NCBI RefSeq assembly: GCF_900215505.1
Contig: NZ_LT907844.1
Location: 2,390,501 to 2,454,500 of the forward strand
From: Cohaesibacter sp. ES.047
GTDB taxonomy: Bacteria; Pseudomonadota; Alphaproteobacteria; Rhizobiales; Cohaesibacteraceae
Reading direction: 5' to 3'
Length of the DNA: 64,000 nucleotides
Under the pieces are notes generated by a model. That model did not search any database. It worked only from the letters and a program-made list of their open reading frames with translations, and was not told the origin of the DNA. This document shows, piece by piece, positions 9,360-17,959 of this stretch. Position numbers and translations under genes: made by a program. The number at the start of each line of letters is the position of its first letter. Position 1 is the stretch's first letter.

Positions 9360-9878
9360 ATGTCTGTAACAGTGCTTTCGGCCCTCAGGGTCCTGGTGAT
9401 CGAGGATAGCGCCTACATGCGCACGATCATCCGCACGATCTTGCAGGGATTGGGTGTGCGAGAAATTTTCGAGGCTGAAGATGGTGGTGTGGGCCTTGAG
9501 AAGCTCGAACAGCTCTCGCCGGACGTCGTGATCATCGACTGGGTTCTGCCGATTCTCGATGGACCGGAACTGGTGCGGCTCGTCCGCAACCCCAATCACC
9601 CGATGGGGACCGTGCCGATCATCATGATATCATCCTATGCCGAAAAGCATCGCATCATGGAAGCCAAACAGCTGGGTGTGCATGAGTTCCTGCGCAAGCC
9701 CTTCTCGGCCAAGGACATGTATTTCAGGATGGTTGCGGCCACCTCGATGGAACGCCCCTTTGTGCGCACGGACACCTATTATGGCCCCGCTCCAAGAGAG
9801 GCCGTAACACGCCGGACTGGCGACGGGTTGAACGATCAGCCGGGCCAAGGCGTATCGATGCCGACGGCCTTCGCCTGA
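9360..9878 (+). CDS. CheY-like single-domain response regulator
   Basis: The protein has 172 residues. Residues 10-130 form a receiver domain with the acidic pair at about 15-16, the phosphoacceptor Asp at about 60 (in VVIIDWVLP), the Ser of MISSYAEK and the Lys of LRKPFS. The remaining 40 residues look disordered and carry no output domain. The ATG at 9360 has GTGGAG six bases upstream. An in-frame GTG at 9348 would overlap that site. No histidine kinase lies next to it, so its partner is unknown. Confidence 0.88.
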   Translation: MSVTVLSALRVLVIEDSAYMRTIIRTILQGLGVREIFEAEDGGVGLEKLEQLSPDVVIIDWVLPILDGPELVRLVRNPNHPMGTVPIIMISSYAEKHRIMEAKQLGVHEFLRKPFSAKDMYFRMVAATSMERPFVRTDTYYGPAPREAVTRRTGDGLNDQPGQGVSMPTAFA

Positions 9879-9914
9879 GGCGGCCAGCTCTTCATCAATC
9901 ATTCTGTCTTGAGA

Positions 9915-11024
9915 TTATCGAACGATGGTCAGTCGCTCTGCTGCGCGGGTCACGCCGGTATAGAGCCAGCGCTGGCGATGATCCCGGAATGCCCAGCTCT
10001 CATCAAACAACATCACTTCATCCCACTGTGAGCCTTGCGCCTTGTGCACGGTTAGCGCATAGCCATAATCGAAAGAGTCACCCTGTTTGCGCACGGTCCA
10101 TGGCACTTCGCCACCACTCTCCTCGAACAGCACCTTTGGAACCTTGAGTGGAACGCGCCCGGACAATTCGTGGCCGAGTTCGGGAGAGACGCGCATCTTG
10201 ATGTCCTTGCCCACCCGACTGGTGATCTTGTCCACCATCCAGATGCCACCATTGAGCAGGCCCTTTTGGTGATTGTTGCGAAGACAGACCAGCTTGTCCC
10301 CGATCTGAGGGTAGGGGCCTTCGAATTCTTTCAGCTCTCTTAGTCGCTTGTTGTATTTCTGGCGGGTCACATTGCGCCCCACAAGCACCTGATCGGCACT
10401 CAGGACTTGCTCGGTTTCAAGGGATCGCCGACCGATGACCTGCACAGAGCCATAGTCGCCAAAGGCCGGTTCTTCGCCTTCGCGCACCTGTTGGGCCAGT
10501 CGCACAATGGGATTGTCCCGTGCCTGCCGGTGAATTTCCGTCAGCATCATGTCCGGCTCGGCGTCGGTGAAATATCCGCCACCCGAAACGGGAGGCAACT
10601 GGGCCGGGTCTCCGAGCACGAGAATAGGCTTGCCAAAGGACAGAAGATCCGAGCCGAGCATTTCGTCGACCATCGAGCATTCATCGATAATGATCAGATC
10701 GGCATCATGAGCAGGGCTATCGCGATTGATGACAAAGGCGGGAACATCGCTTTCCTGATCGTCGTCATCGCTGGTATCGGGCCGGTAGATCATGGCATGG
10801 ATCGTGCTGGCGCCGGGGCAGCCTTTCTGCCTGAGCACCTGAGCTGCCTTGCCGGTGAAGGCCCCGAAAAGCGTCGTCCCATCAACCCCTTCGGCCAGAT
10901 GCCGTGCCAGCGTGGTTTTGCCGGTGCCAGCATAGCCGAACAGACGGAATATGGGCTCATCACCCTTCGCAATCCATTCATTGACCGTCTTGAGTGCGGC
11001 ATCCTGTTGTTGCGACCATTCCAT
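9915..11024 (-). CDS. RecD-like ATP-dependent DNA helicase (superfamily 1)
   Basis: The 369-residue SF1 helicase has a Walker A at residues 27-36 (GYAGTGKTTL), a DEAD-like Walker B (IIIDECSMVD), motif III (LVLGDPAQLPPV), and a C-terminal UvrD_C_2 motif (ALTVHKAQGSQWDEV). It is shorter than true RecD or RecD2 and resembles the small stand-alone helicases common in Alphaproteobacteria. The ATG at 11024 has a GGGGG ribosome-binding site 5-9 bases upstream. A TTG further out (11075) is less likely. Its cellular role is not known. Confidence 0.85.
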   Translation of the reverse strand: MEWSQQQDAALKTVNEWIAKGDEPIFRLFGYAGTGKTTLARHLAEGVDGTTLFGAFTGKAAQVLRQKGCPGASTIHAMIYRPDTSDDDDQESDVPAFVINRDSPAHDADLIIIDECSMVDEMLGSDLLSFGKPILVLGDPAQLPPVSGGGYFTDAEPDMMLTEIHRQARDNPIVRLAQQVREGEEPAFGDYGSVQVIGRRSLETEQVLSADQVLVGRNVTRQKYNKRLRELKEFEGPYPQIGDKLVCLRNNHQKGLLNGGIWMVDKITSRVGKDIKMRVSPELGHELSGRVPLKVPKVLFEESGGEVPWTVRKQGDSFDYGYALTVHKAQGSQWDEVMLFDESWAFRDHRQRWLYTGVTRAAERLTIVR

Positions 11025-11246
11025 CGTTGCCCCCAGCTGGCTCTTGCCGGTGATTTTGATAGCCAGAAATTCCAAGTCCGATCCAGAATCAGTTGCCTAT
11101 CTGCCCAAGATCGCGCCGAGACTGGCGAAGCTATGACCAAAGATCAAGCTGAGAGACTGTGCGGCGATGAAAAGGAGAAGAAAATGTGAACATCTCAACC
11201 GCCACAGGGCTCTGAGGGCTCTGAGGGCGCTAAGGGCATGAAACAA

Positions 11247-11275
11247 AAAAATCGCCACGTTGAGCGGCGATTTTC
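11247..11275 (-). terminator. intrinsic terminator of the TetR-family gene
   Basis: Arms AAAATCGCC (11248-11256) and GGCGATTTT (11266-11274) form a 9-bp stem. On the minus strand it is followed by a run of seven T, directly after the TetR-type gene. Confidence 0.8.
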
Positions 11276-11299
11276 AATAGCTGTCGTCTTGCTGAGGCT

Positions 11300-11977
11300 T
11301 TAGGCCTCCATCAGGCTGCGTTCCGCAACTTCTGATTGGCGAATAGCCTCCATGGGACGACTGTGTGACCGTATGAGTGCCGCAAAATGAGGCGACAATC
11401 CTGCGAGCTGGTCCAGCCCAATTTTCGCCAGTCTCAGTTCTGTCGGATCAATCCGGGAGAAATGCGCTAGACCGATGAAAATGCACAAAAGATGGTCAAG
11501 ACTGACCGTGCCATTTGCTGTTGCGGCCGGAACTTCCGTCTCCAGACGCCGGATGACGTGATCGAGGCCATCCGCCAGTTGGGCATAATAGTCCTGATAA
11601 ATTTCGTAGGCATTTTCATCCTGTGGCGTCAATTCACTGAGGCCATTGAAGAACAGGCATCCTCGCCCGCGCCCTTCTTGCGCCAGAAAATTGCTGAAAT
11701 CGAGGATGAAGTCGATCAACAGCAGATCAGGCTTTGATTGGTTCGCCTGTACTGTCGGACTCATCAGCATGCGCAAGGGCGATGCCTCGATATATCGCTC
11801 CAGAACAGTTGCAAGAATTCCCTCTCGGGAGTTGAAACTGTTGTAGAAACTCGAACGCTGGATTCTCATTGCCTCTACCAGCGAACTGATTGATGTTCTC
11901 GCAATTCCGTCTGCCCAGAAGCAATTGCTTGCTGCTGTCAGAACATTGTCGAGATCAAATTCCTTAGGTCTCCCCAT
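11300..11977 (-). CDS. TetR/AcrR family transcriptional regulator
   Basis: The 225-residue protein has an N-terminal TetR helix-turn-helix (about 10-50, including GIARTSISSLVEAMRIQRSS). The all-helical C-terminal ligand domain has a TetR_C motif around EGRGRGCLFFNGLSEL, typical of the subgroup near AcrR/NemR. GAGGT lies 6 bases before the ATG. The neighbouring genes do not reveal its target, and the nearest upstream sequence is an AT-rich 322-bp spacer. Confidence 0.88.
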   Translation of the reverse strand: MGRPKEFDLDNVLTAASNCFWADGIARTSISSLVEAMRIQRSSFYNSFNSREGILATVLERYIEASPLRMLMSPTVQANQSKPDLLLIDFILDFSNFLAQEGRGRGCLFFNGLSELTPQDENAYEIYQDYYAQLADGLDHVIRRLETEVPAATANGTVSLDHLLCIFIGLAHFSRIDPTELRLAKIGLDQLAGLSPHFAALIRSHSRPMEAIRQSEVAERSLMEA

Positions 11978-12299
11978 GGTCTACCTCGTGTTGCCGCTTT
12001 TTAAACCACCAAAATTAGTCTTCTATAACGAAAATCTACAGTTGATCGGATAAGGCTGCAACATGGTTGGTAGAAAAAGTGGCATCTTGGACATCAACTC
12101 ACAAAAGATTGAATGCGATTTTATCGCCTATGTTCAACCTGTTATGTTGGAATATGACTGATCAATAACAAAGAAATTTGCGTAATTATACCCAAATTCA
12201 CGCGGGGCTTTTATGATTCTGTACGGAACAGGCAATTGAAGTTAATGGCTTATTACTACCTATGCGTACATATTAAACGTCAATTCTTATCCAAAAGCG
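11978..12299. other. AT-rich 322-bp intergenic region
   Basis: It lies between the TetR-type gene and the DegT-fold gene, both on the minus strand, and should hold the TetR gene promoter. It is visibly richer in A+T than its surroundings. No gene or clear operator is seen. Confidence 0.4.
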
Positions 12300-13439
12300 T
12301 CAGTTTGAACTGAACTCTGAGAAGTAATTTTTGACTGACTGTACTAAAAAGTTTTGTTCACGCCGCCCGATATGAGGCCCTGTGGGTAAACTGAGGGCAC
12401 CATAAGACCACTTTGACGCCAATGGACAGTATGTCTGTGAAACCTGGTGGGAGAAAAACTGCAAATCACTCAAATTCCGATAGCTGCGATAGATTTCGAA
12501 TCCTTCGGAGCGCAATTTTTCGAACAGTGAGTCTCTATGGTCAGCCTCGACATGAATCGGATAGCTCACGAGCCGGCGGCTGATTCCAGAAGACGCGGCA
12601 AGACGCCGGACCGGAAGTTCTGCGAGCAAGTCATCATAGCGTGCAACCTGCTGATCGATCCCCTTTTGAATCTCCTCAATTGCATGAATGGCGTCACACA
12701 ATCGCTTGTCATCGATTTCACACACATCATCGATCAAATCGATCAAAGGGGCATCGGGCCAGCCAGAGGCGGGATCATCTAGGAGACGCTCAGAGAAGTC
12801 GTTCTGCCGTGTCCAGAGTGACAGCAGCTGATGATAGTGTGCGGTGCGCGTGACGATGAAGCCGGGAAGGTGGCCTTCGCTTTCCCGCAATCCTGGCAGA
12901 CAACATACGAGCATGTCGCTGTGTTGAGCCGGATACTCAACCCCGCCAAGCGCTGAAAAGGCATCTGAGCCATCTTCGATGATGCAGATGCCGCGATCCA
13001 CGAGCAGGGCGTGCAATGGCTCCGTCGGGGCGATCTGGCCATAAAGATGAGAGACGACGACAATCCGGGTCTTCGGGCTGATTGCGGCCTCGACCGCCGC
13101 AAGATCAAGCAGGAGATGATCATGCGATACATCGACAAACACCGGTCGTGCCCCGGTAAGCTGGATTGCATGGGCAATTCCGACAGGAGCAAGCGCTGGC
13201 AGGATGACTTCGTCTTCATGCCCCAGCCCAAGCGCGAGAAAAGCCGCATAGAGCGCCGTCGACCATCCCGAAGCGAAATGAACGTGGCATCCCTTGAAGT
13301 GGGCGTGCAACAACGCCTTCGACTCGGACTGCGTTGCCGCAGTTCCGATTTCAGCCTTGAGCCCGGAGGGTGAAGAGAGGTCTGTCGACGGCCGGAGAAG
13401 CGACCGAAGCCGCGGATTGATTGAGAATTGAGGGACCAT
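12300..13439 (-). CDS. DegT/DnrJ/EryC1/StrS-fold protein lacking the PLP lysine
   Basis: The 379-residue protein follows the fold-type I DegT family: the HFASGWSTALYAAFLALGLG substrate loop, the EVILPALAPVGIAHAI segment, and the cofactor-contact Asp in CIIEDGSDAFSALGG. Where the family has the Schiff-base lysine (SFxxxKxxxxGxGG), this protein reads LVCCLPGLRESEGHLPGFIVT, with no lysine. It is therefore probably not an aminotransferase. It could be a non-catalytic paralogue or carry an altered activity, as in PLP dehydratases that replace Lys by His. No sugar-biosynthesis genes are nearby. Confidence 0.75.
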   Translation of the reverse strand: MVPQFSINPRLRSLLRPSTDLSSPSGLKAEIGTAATQSESKALLHAHFKGCHVHFASGWSTALYAAFLALGLGHEDEVILPALAPVGIAHAIQLTGARPVFVDVSHDHLLLDLAAVEAAISPKTRIVVVSHLYGQIAPTEPLHALLVDRGICIIEDGSDAFSALGGVEYPAQHSDMLVCCLPGLRESEGHLPGFIVTRTAHYHQLLSLWTRQNDFSERLLDDPASGWPDAPLIDLIDDVCEIDDKRLCDAIHAIEEIQKGIDQQVARYDDLLAELPVRRLAASSGISRRLVSYPIHVEADHRDSLFEKLRSEGFEIYRSYRNLSDLQFFSHQVSQTYCPLASKWSYGALSLPTGPHIGRREQNFLVQSVKNYFSEFSSN

Positions 13440-13558
13440 TTTGATGCGCCGGTTTAGAGATCTTTGAGCGCAAAGATAGGTCCGAAGCCGTGCAATCCCC
13501 GTTAACTTCGACCCATTCCACTAGGGTTTTACGGAGTGGAAATTGCGGAAAACCACGG

Positions 13559-13586
13559 AAAAACCCTTTCTCGGTAAAGGAAGGGT
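13559..13586 (-). terminator. intrinsic terminator after the RpiR-type gene
   Basis: On the minus strand, arms ACCCTT and AAGGGT (13581-13586 and 13563-13568) flank a 12-base loop and are followed by a T-run. It lies 23 bp past the stop of the RpiR-type gene. Confidence 0.6.
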
Positions 13587-13608
13587 GAAGGCTTGACTAT
13601 CTGAAGTG

Positions 13609-14526
13609 TCACCTCGCCTGTTCTGCACCCTCGTCCTCGTCATCATAGATTGGTTCAACCGGACTCAGATAGCCTTCGACAGCGTGAACCTGATCCCGGA
13701 AGGCGCGCAAGTTGTCGACCAGTTCAGCACCGCCCAGTCGCGCGCACTCGGCCAGAATAAGCTCACAGGCCGAAGCAGCGGGCACCAGAGACGGGATGAG
13801 CTGCGGCCCGGTCATGGGAACGAACAGGCCCATATCGGACAGCGGCACCGCAGGGGAGGACATGGTGTCGGTGATTGCCGCAATTTTGCAGCCACGCTTT
13901 TTCGCGATGGTGAGCAATCGCCCACCTTCTGAGGCGTAGGGTGCGAAGGTGAACAGGATGATGAGATCATTGGGGCCGGCTTGACCGAGCATGTCGAAGT
14001 GCGAGCCATCAGGGCTTTCAAGCAGTTCGATTTTGCGCATCGCGATTTTGCCCGCATAGGCAAGATAGTGCGCAAAGGCAAAGGAAGACCGGTATCCGGC
14101 GACATAAACCCGTTCGGCGTCAAGAATGGCTTTGGCTATCCTTTGCACCGCCCGTTGCGTATCCGGCTGGAACAGACTTGAGAGATTGCTCAGGGTCGCT
14201 TTGCCGATCTCGAAGAACGCATCGGATTCTTCTCCCCAGCGGCCGTCTTTCTGAAGTGCGGCGGCGCGTTCTTCAAGGCGCACATCCACCGTCTGCACGC
14301 CATCCTGAAAGACGGCCCGGAAGGGGTCATAGGTCGAAAAGCCGGCGACTTGCGCCAGCCGCACGATGGTGGAGGGATGGACATCAGCGGCCTTTGCCAG
14401 TTGGCGCACCGACTTGAAGGCAACATCCGCGGGATTTTCCAAGGCGTAGGAGGCTGCCACCTTCATTTGAGGAGACAGGTCGGCATAGGCATCCCAGAGC
14501 ACTTGGCGCAGATCATCTAGTTTCAT
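13609..14526 (-). CDS. MurR/RpiR family transcriptional regulator
   Basis: The 305-residue protein has an N-terminal RpiR helix-turn-helix (about 1-75, with VRQLAKAADVHPSTIVRLAQVAGF) and a SIS sugar-phosphate-binding domain (about 125-260, with VYVAGYRSSFAFA and LIILFTFAPYASEG). RpiR proteins sense phosphosugars or related ligands. The gene is divergent from the DUF849 gene across 361 bp, so that gene is its likely target, together with its own promoter. Confidence 0.88.
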   Translation of the reverse strand: MKLDDLRQVLWDAYADLSPQMKVAASYALENPADVAFKSVRQLAKAADVHPSTIVRLAQVAGFSTYDPFRAVFQDGVQTVDVRLEERAAALQKDGRWGEESDAFFEIGKATLSNLSSLFQPDTQRAVQRIAKAILDAERVYVAGYRSSFAFAHYLAYAGKIAMRKIELLESPDGSHFDMLGQAGPNDLIILFTFAPYASEGGRLLTIAKKRGCKIAAITDTMSSPAVPLSDMGLFVPMTGPQLIPSLVPAASACELILAECARLGGAELVDNLRAFRDQVHAVEGYLSPVEPIYDDEDEGAEQAR

Positions 14527-14887
14527 GGTTCATCTCCCTGCGGCTCGGGTCTGCGGCGGCGCGGAGCAGTGCAAGGGCCTTTAGCGGATTTGGGTCAAAC
14601 GGTCTCCTTCATACAAAAGATGGGACGATTTGGCAAAGTCTGTCTGCCCAAGCGCGGTCATGACCAGATGCGCGTTTCTTGATCGTCTACTTTTCACACA
14701 TTTTGGAATAGGTGTTTTTCATTAAGTAAAAAGAATGTATTAGGGTCGGATTGGTTGTTGATTTCAGGAAAACAGATTCCCTTGAAGTAGGGTTTCTGAT
14801 TAAATTTTCATAGTTAAATTTTGAGACGGTCGAGCACGGCGCATTATAGTCTCATAATATAGTTCATATGAGTGAGTGGGGGGCACG
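14527..14887. other. 361-bp divergent promoter region (RpiR / DUF849 genes)
   Basis: The right half is AT-rich and should hold promoters for both genes. I see no perfect operator-like palindrome and no further gene. Confidence 0.4.
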
Positions 14888-15745
14888 ATGATCTACGGAA
14901 CGCCGAAACTGGCGGCATTGACAATGTCGGCAAATGGGCCAGTTCGAACGAAGCGGGACGCTTTCGGGCTACCTACCAGACTTGAAGAGCTTGTTGAATG
15001 CGCCCGATCCGCCAAAGAAGCAGGGGCGGCGCTCTTCAGTTTCACGGTTCGGGACGACAAGGGAAACTGTTGCATTGACGCGGCCCGGTGCCGGGACGCC
15101 ATGAATTTACTCAGGGCCGAGGTCGGGAGCGGTCTTTTGTTGCAGATGGAGCTGGATACCGGATCGGGCCTCCCCCCAGAAGCGATGGCTGATTTTCTGC
15201 GCGATGTGTCACCGGATATCATTCAGGTTCGCTTTGATCAGATACTCCCGCGCACTGGCGATGAAAGCGACGAGGCTGTGGCTCGGGATCTTTTCGATCT
15301 GGCCGAAAATCTCGGCATCGGCGTTCAGATCGCAATGCACCAACCCGGAGACATCGACTGGTTCTATGCCTTTCGCCAATATGGCATCATTCCCGAAAGT
15401 TGCCGTTCTCTGGTCTTCGTGCTTGGAGAAGACGGCGATGAGCCGGACTGCGACCCTCAGGATCTGCGGCGTTTCCTCAATGCCTTGGAAAAGCAGAGGC
15501 TGATGGGCCGGATGGTCTGGTCTGTCGCGGCGTTTGGCCCCGGGGAAACAGCCTCTCTCAGCGCAGCTCTGGCTCTGGGCGGGCATGTTGCGGCTGGCTT
15601 TGCCTATAATGTGCATGGTGTGAATGGAGAGGCTTTCGCTTCCCAGAAAGATCAGATAAGCCTGTTGGCGAAAACAGCGGGCCGACTTGGCCGTCCAACC
15701 GCCGGCGCATTTGAAGCACGCGCCCTGCTGTTTGGCCCCAAATGA
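14888..15745 (+). CDS. DUF849/BKACE-family TIM-barrel protein without zinc ligands
   Basis: The 285-residue protein follows the beta-keto acid cleavage enzyme family: N-terminal ANGPVRTKRDAFGLP, the strand-end motif ending in VRD (53-56), and GGHVAAGFAYN near residue 231-241. Active members bind zinc through His-x-His before VRD and a Glu in GHVRVGxEDN. Here the His positions are Ser51 and Thr53, and the Glu position is Ala239. The protein probably cannot do the zinc-dependent retro-Claisen reaction. The ATG at 14888 has a GGGGGG ribosome-binding site. It is divergent from an RpiR regulator. Confidence 0.8.
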   Translation: MIYGTPKLAALTMSANGPVRTKRDAFGLPTRLEELVECARSAKEAGAALFSFTVRDDKGNCCIDAARCRDAMNLLRAEVGSGLLLQMELDTGSGLPPEAMADFLRDVSPDIIQVRFDQILPRTGDESDEAVARDLFDLAENLGIGVQIAMHQPGDIDWFYAFRQYGIIPESCRSLVFVLGEDGDEPDCDPQDLRRFLNALEKQRLMGRMVWSVAAFGPGETASLSAALALGGHVAAGFAYNVHGVNGEAFASQKDQISLLAKTAGRLGRPTAGAFEARALLFGPK

Positions 15746-15810
15746 CCCGTCTTGAGATGTGTCGTTGGCTCAACGCGTAACGCGCTCATCCTTTTGGGAT
15801 AGACAAATGT

Positions 15811-15860
15811 GTTTCATGGCCTTGCGGAAGATCATTTAGATGATCAAGGGCACATGAAAC
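15811..15860 (+). other. long hairpin before the NUDIX gene
   Basis: Nested arms GTTTCATG/CATGAAAC (15811-15818 and 15853-15860), CCTT/AAGG (15820-15823 and 15846-15849) and GATCAT/ATGATC (15830-15835 and 15840-15845) form one 50-base hairpin with a TTAG loop. It ends 21 bases before the NUDIX start and has no T-tract. Confidence 0.6.
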
Positions 15861-15881
15861 GGGCAAAAAGGCACAAGACCC

Positions 15882-16499
15882 ATGTCTGACCGTTTTCTTC
15901 CTCGACACGACAATGTCAAAGCCGAGATCTCCGAGCGTACACTCGAGTATGACGGCTTTATCAAGCTCTATACCTGCAAGGTCGATTACAACCACTCAAC
16001 CGGTGACCGGCGCAGTGTCGAGCGGGAAATCCACGACCATGGACACGCCATTTGCGTTCTGCCTGTTGACCGGGATCGTCGCGTCGCGCTGCTCGTTCGA
16101 CAGTTGCGCATCGGGCCATTGGCCAACGGAGACCGGGATCCGATGATATTGGAGGTCGCAGCAGGGCTCGTTGATCCGGGTGAAACCGCTGAAGAAGCCG
16201 CCCTGCGCGAAGCCCGCGAGGAGTTGGGCTTTGATTTGAATGATCTCTTTCACGTGACAAGTTTCTATGCCTCGCCAGGCACGCTGACGGAAAAGATTGA
16301 TGCCTATCTTGCGAGCTACACGCTCAACGACAAGATCCATGCCGGTGGTGGACTTGATGCGGAAGATGAAGACATCATCGTTGAGGAAATTGCCCTTGAC
16401 GAGTTGGGCGAGGCGGCACTTCAGGGCAATTTGCGTGATGCAAAGACTATTCTCCTTGTGCAGCATTTGATGCTTGGAGAACCCGAGCTATTTTTCTGA
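15882..16499 (+). CDS. NUDIX hydrolase, ADP-sugar pyrophosphatase type
   Basis: The 205-residue protein has a perfect NUDIX box from G95 to F117 (G, E101, R109-E110, E113-E114, G116). The preceding strands and the loop with the VVDRE-like HDHGHAICVLPV segment resemble ADP-ribose or GDP-mannose pyrophosphatases (NudF/NudK group). These cleave nucleoside diphosphate sugars to NMP and sugar phosphate. The exact substrate cannot be read from sequence. A strong hairpin sits just before the start codon. Confidence 0.88.
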   Translation: MSDRFLPRHDNVKAEISERTLEYDGFIKLYTCKVDYNHSTGDRRSVEREIHDHGHAICVLPVDRDRRVALLVRQLRIGPLANGDRDPMILEVAAGLVDPGETAEEAALREAREELGFDLNDLFHVTSFYASPGTLTEKIDAYLASYTLNDKIHAGGGLDAEDEDIIVEEIALDELGEAALQGNLRDAKTILLVQHLMLGEPELFF

Positions 16500-16804
16500 T
16501 CAATCCGGTATTTTAAGACACAGACGGTCGTAGTTTCGCCAATATTTACAGTGATCTAATCAGTCAAAAGCGCTGTATATCACGCAATCTTGACGGTTCG
16601 CTCCATCGCTTGTGGTTACAATACGGTACAATTTGTCAAACTTCATGACTTGAGCACCCGGTTGTACTGGGTGATAACTCTGGCTTGTCGGATTCTATGA
16701 TTCAAAGGAGCTTTCCGCCCGATTAAGGCTCATTTCTTCAGCCGGGCCAATCGGATCGCAAGGTGCCTTCGGGCTTTATGGTCTTTTTTTTACTGGTAGG
16801 TTTT
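16500..16804. other. 305-bp intergenic region before the RND operon
   Basis: This region should hold the promoter of the RND efflux operon. No dedicated regulator gene adjoins it and I see no clear operator. Confidence 0.4.
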
Positions 16805-17959
16805 ATGAAGCACATAATCAGCATCGTGCTCGCCGCGGTTCTTGTTGCAGCGGTCTATGTTTCTCAGTTTGGTATCCCGCATGCTCTGAAGTTCGGCTCA
16901 GGAACGTCAGAGCAGGGGGAGGCCGTTCCGTCTGCGACTGCCGGGCGTGATGGCCCGCCTGCCGGACGACGTCGCGGCTCCGGCTCCACCATTGTGACTC
17001 TGGCAAAAGTGGAATTCAAAAGCTACAAGGACAGCTTCAGCGCTGTTGGCACCGGACTGGCCGAGAAGAGCGTTTCGCTTGTCTCCGAAGTGTCCGGCCA
17101 GATCAAGGACGTCATGTTCGACGGCACCCAGACCGTCGAGAAAGGGGATGTTCTCATTCGGCTGGATGACGAGAGCGAGCGGATCAATGTCGACATTGCC
17201 AAGACCAAGCTTGAAACCGCCGAGGATAGCCTCGAGCGGTATCGGACCCTGCATCAGCGCAACAGTGGCGTCGTGACCGCGGTTACAATGAAAGAAGCTG
17301 AAGCGGCGGTTGCCGTGGCGCGCAGCAATCTCGCTCTTGCCGAAGTATCCTTGCGTGAGCGGGTCATTCACAGCCCGATTGCGGGTCGATTGGGGCTTTC
17401 GGATCTTGAGGTCGGCGATTTTCTGGCCAACGGCACGACCATCGTCGATATCAACAACACAGAAACCATTCGCGTCACCTTCGAACTGCCGGAACGCGCC
17501 ATCAACATCCTGTCGCTCGACAAGAAGGTCAAGGCCGAGACACCCGCCATTCGGGGCAGACAGTTCGAAGGCCGGATTGTTGCCTTTGACAGCCAGATCG
17601 ACCAGACCACCCGTACGGTGACCGTAAAAGCGGCCATAGATAACAAAGACGGACAGCTTTGGCCCGGCATGACCTTCACGGTTACCCTCGTGCAGGAAAG
17701 CGAGCCCCTTGCCTCCATTCCTGCCATCGCCCTTACCTGGACCCGCGACGGAACCCAGATCTGGGTGGCCAAGGACGGCAAGGTTGAGCCGCTGCCGGTT
17801 GTCTACCGCAAGCGTGAGGACGATACCATCTGGATCGAAGGAGACGTCGAGTCGGGTATGGATGTGGTCGTCGATGGCGTCCACAAGCTGCGTCCGGGAG
17901 CCAGCATTACCGTGGCCTCGCCCGAGGCCTCCAGTGAGACCACGGAGGGCACCGAATGA
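16805..17959 (+). CDS. RND efflux periplasmic adaptor (membrane fusion protein)
   Basis: The 384-residue protein has an N-terminal signal anchor (about 1-20) and a Pro/Gly-rich linker. The HlyD/AcrA-type core follows: a biotinyl-lipoyl half (GQIKDVMFDGTQTVEKGDVL), a short coiled-coil hairpin, the second lipoyl half (VIHSPIAGRLGLSDLEVGDF), and beta-barrel and membrane-proximal domains. It links the RND pump to an outer-membrane channel. The ATG at 16805 has a GGTAGG site 5-10 bases upstream and starts the signal sequence. No outer-membrane factor gene follows. Confidence 0.9.
   Translation: MKHIISIVLAAVLVAAVYVSQFGIPHALKFGSGTSEQGEAVPSATAGRDGPPAGRRRGSGSTIVTLAKVEFKSYKDSFSAVGTGLAEKSVSLVSEVSGQIKDVMFDGTQTVEKGDVLIRLDDESERINVDIAKTKLETAEDSLERYRTLHQRNSGVVTAVTMKEAEAAVAVARSNLALAEVSLRERVIHSPIAGRLGLSDLEVGDFLANGTTIVDINNTETIRVTFELPERAINILSLDKKVKAETPAIRGRQFEGRIVAFDSQIDQTTRTVTVKAAIDNKDGQLWPGMTFTVTLVQESEPLASIPAIALTWTRDGTQIWVAKDGKVEPLPVVYRKREDDTIWIEGDVESGMDVVVDGVHKLRPGASITVASPEASSETTEGTE

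Noticed and set aside
11208-11240. Short GGGCTCTGA/GGGCGCTAA direct repeats next to the TetR terminator
   Set aside because: Only three to four imperfect 9-bp units; no link to a gene or element could be made.
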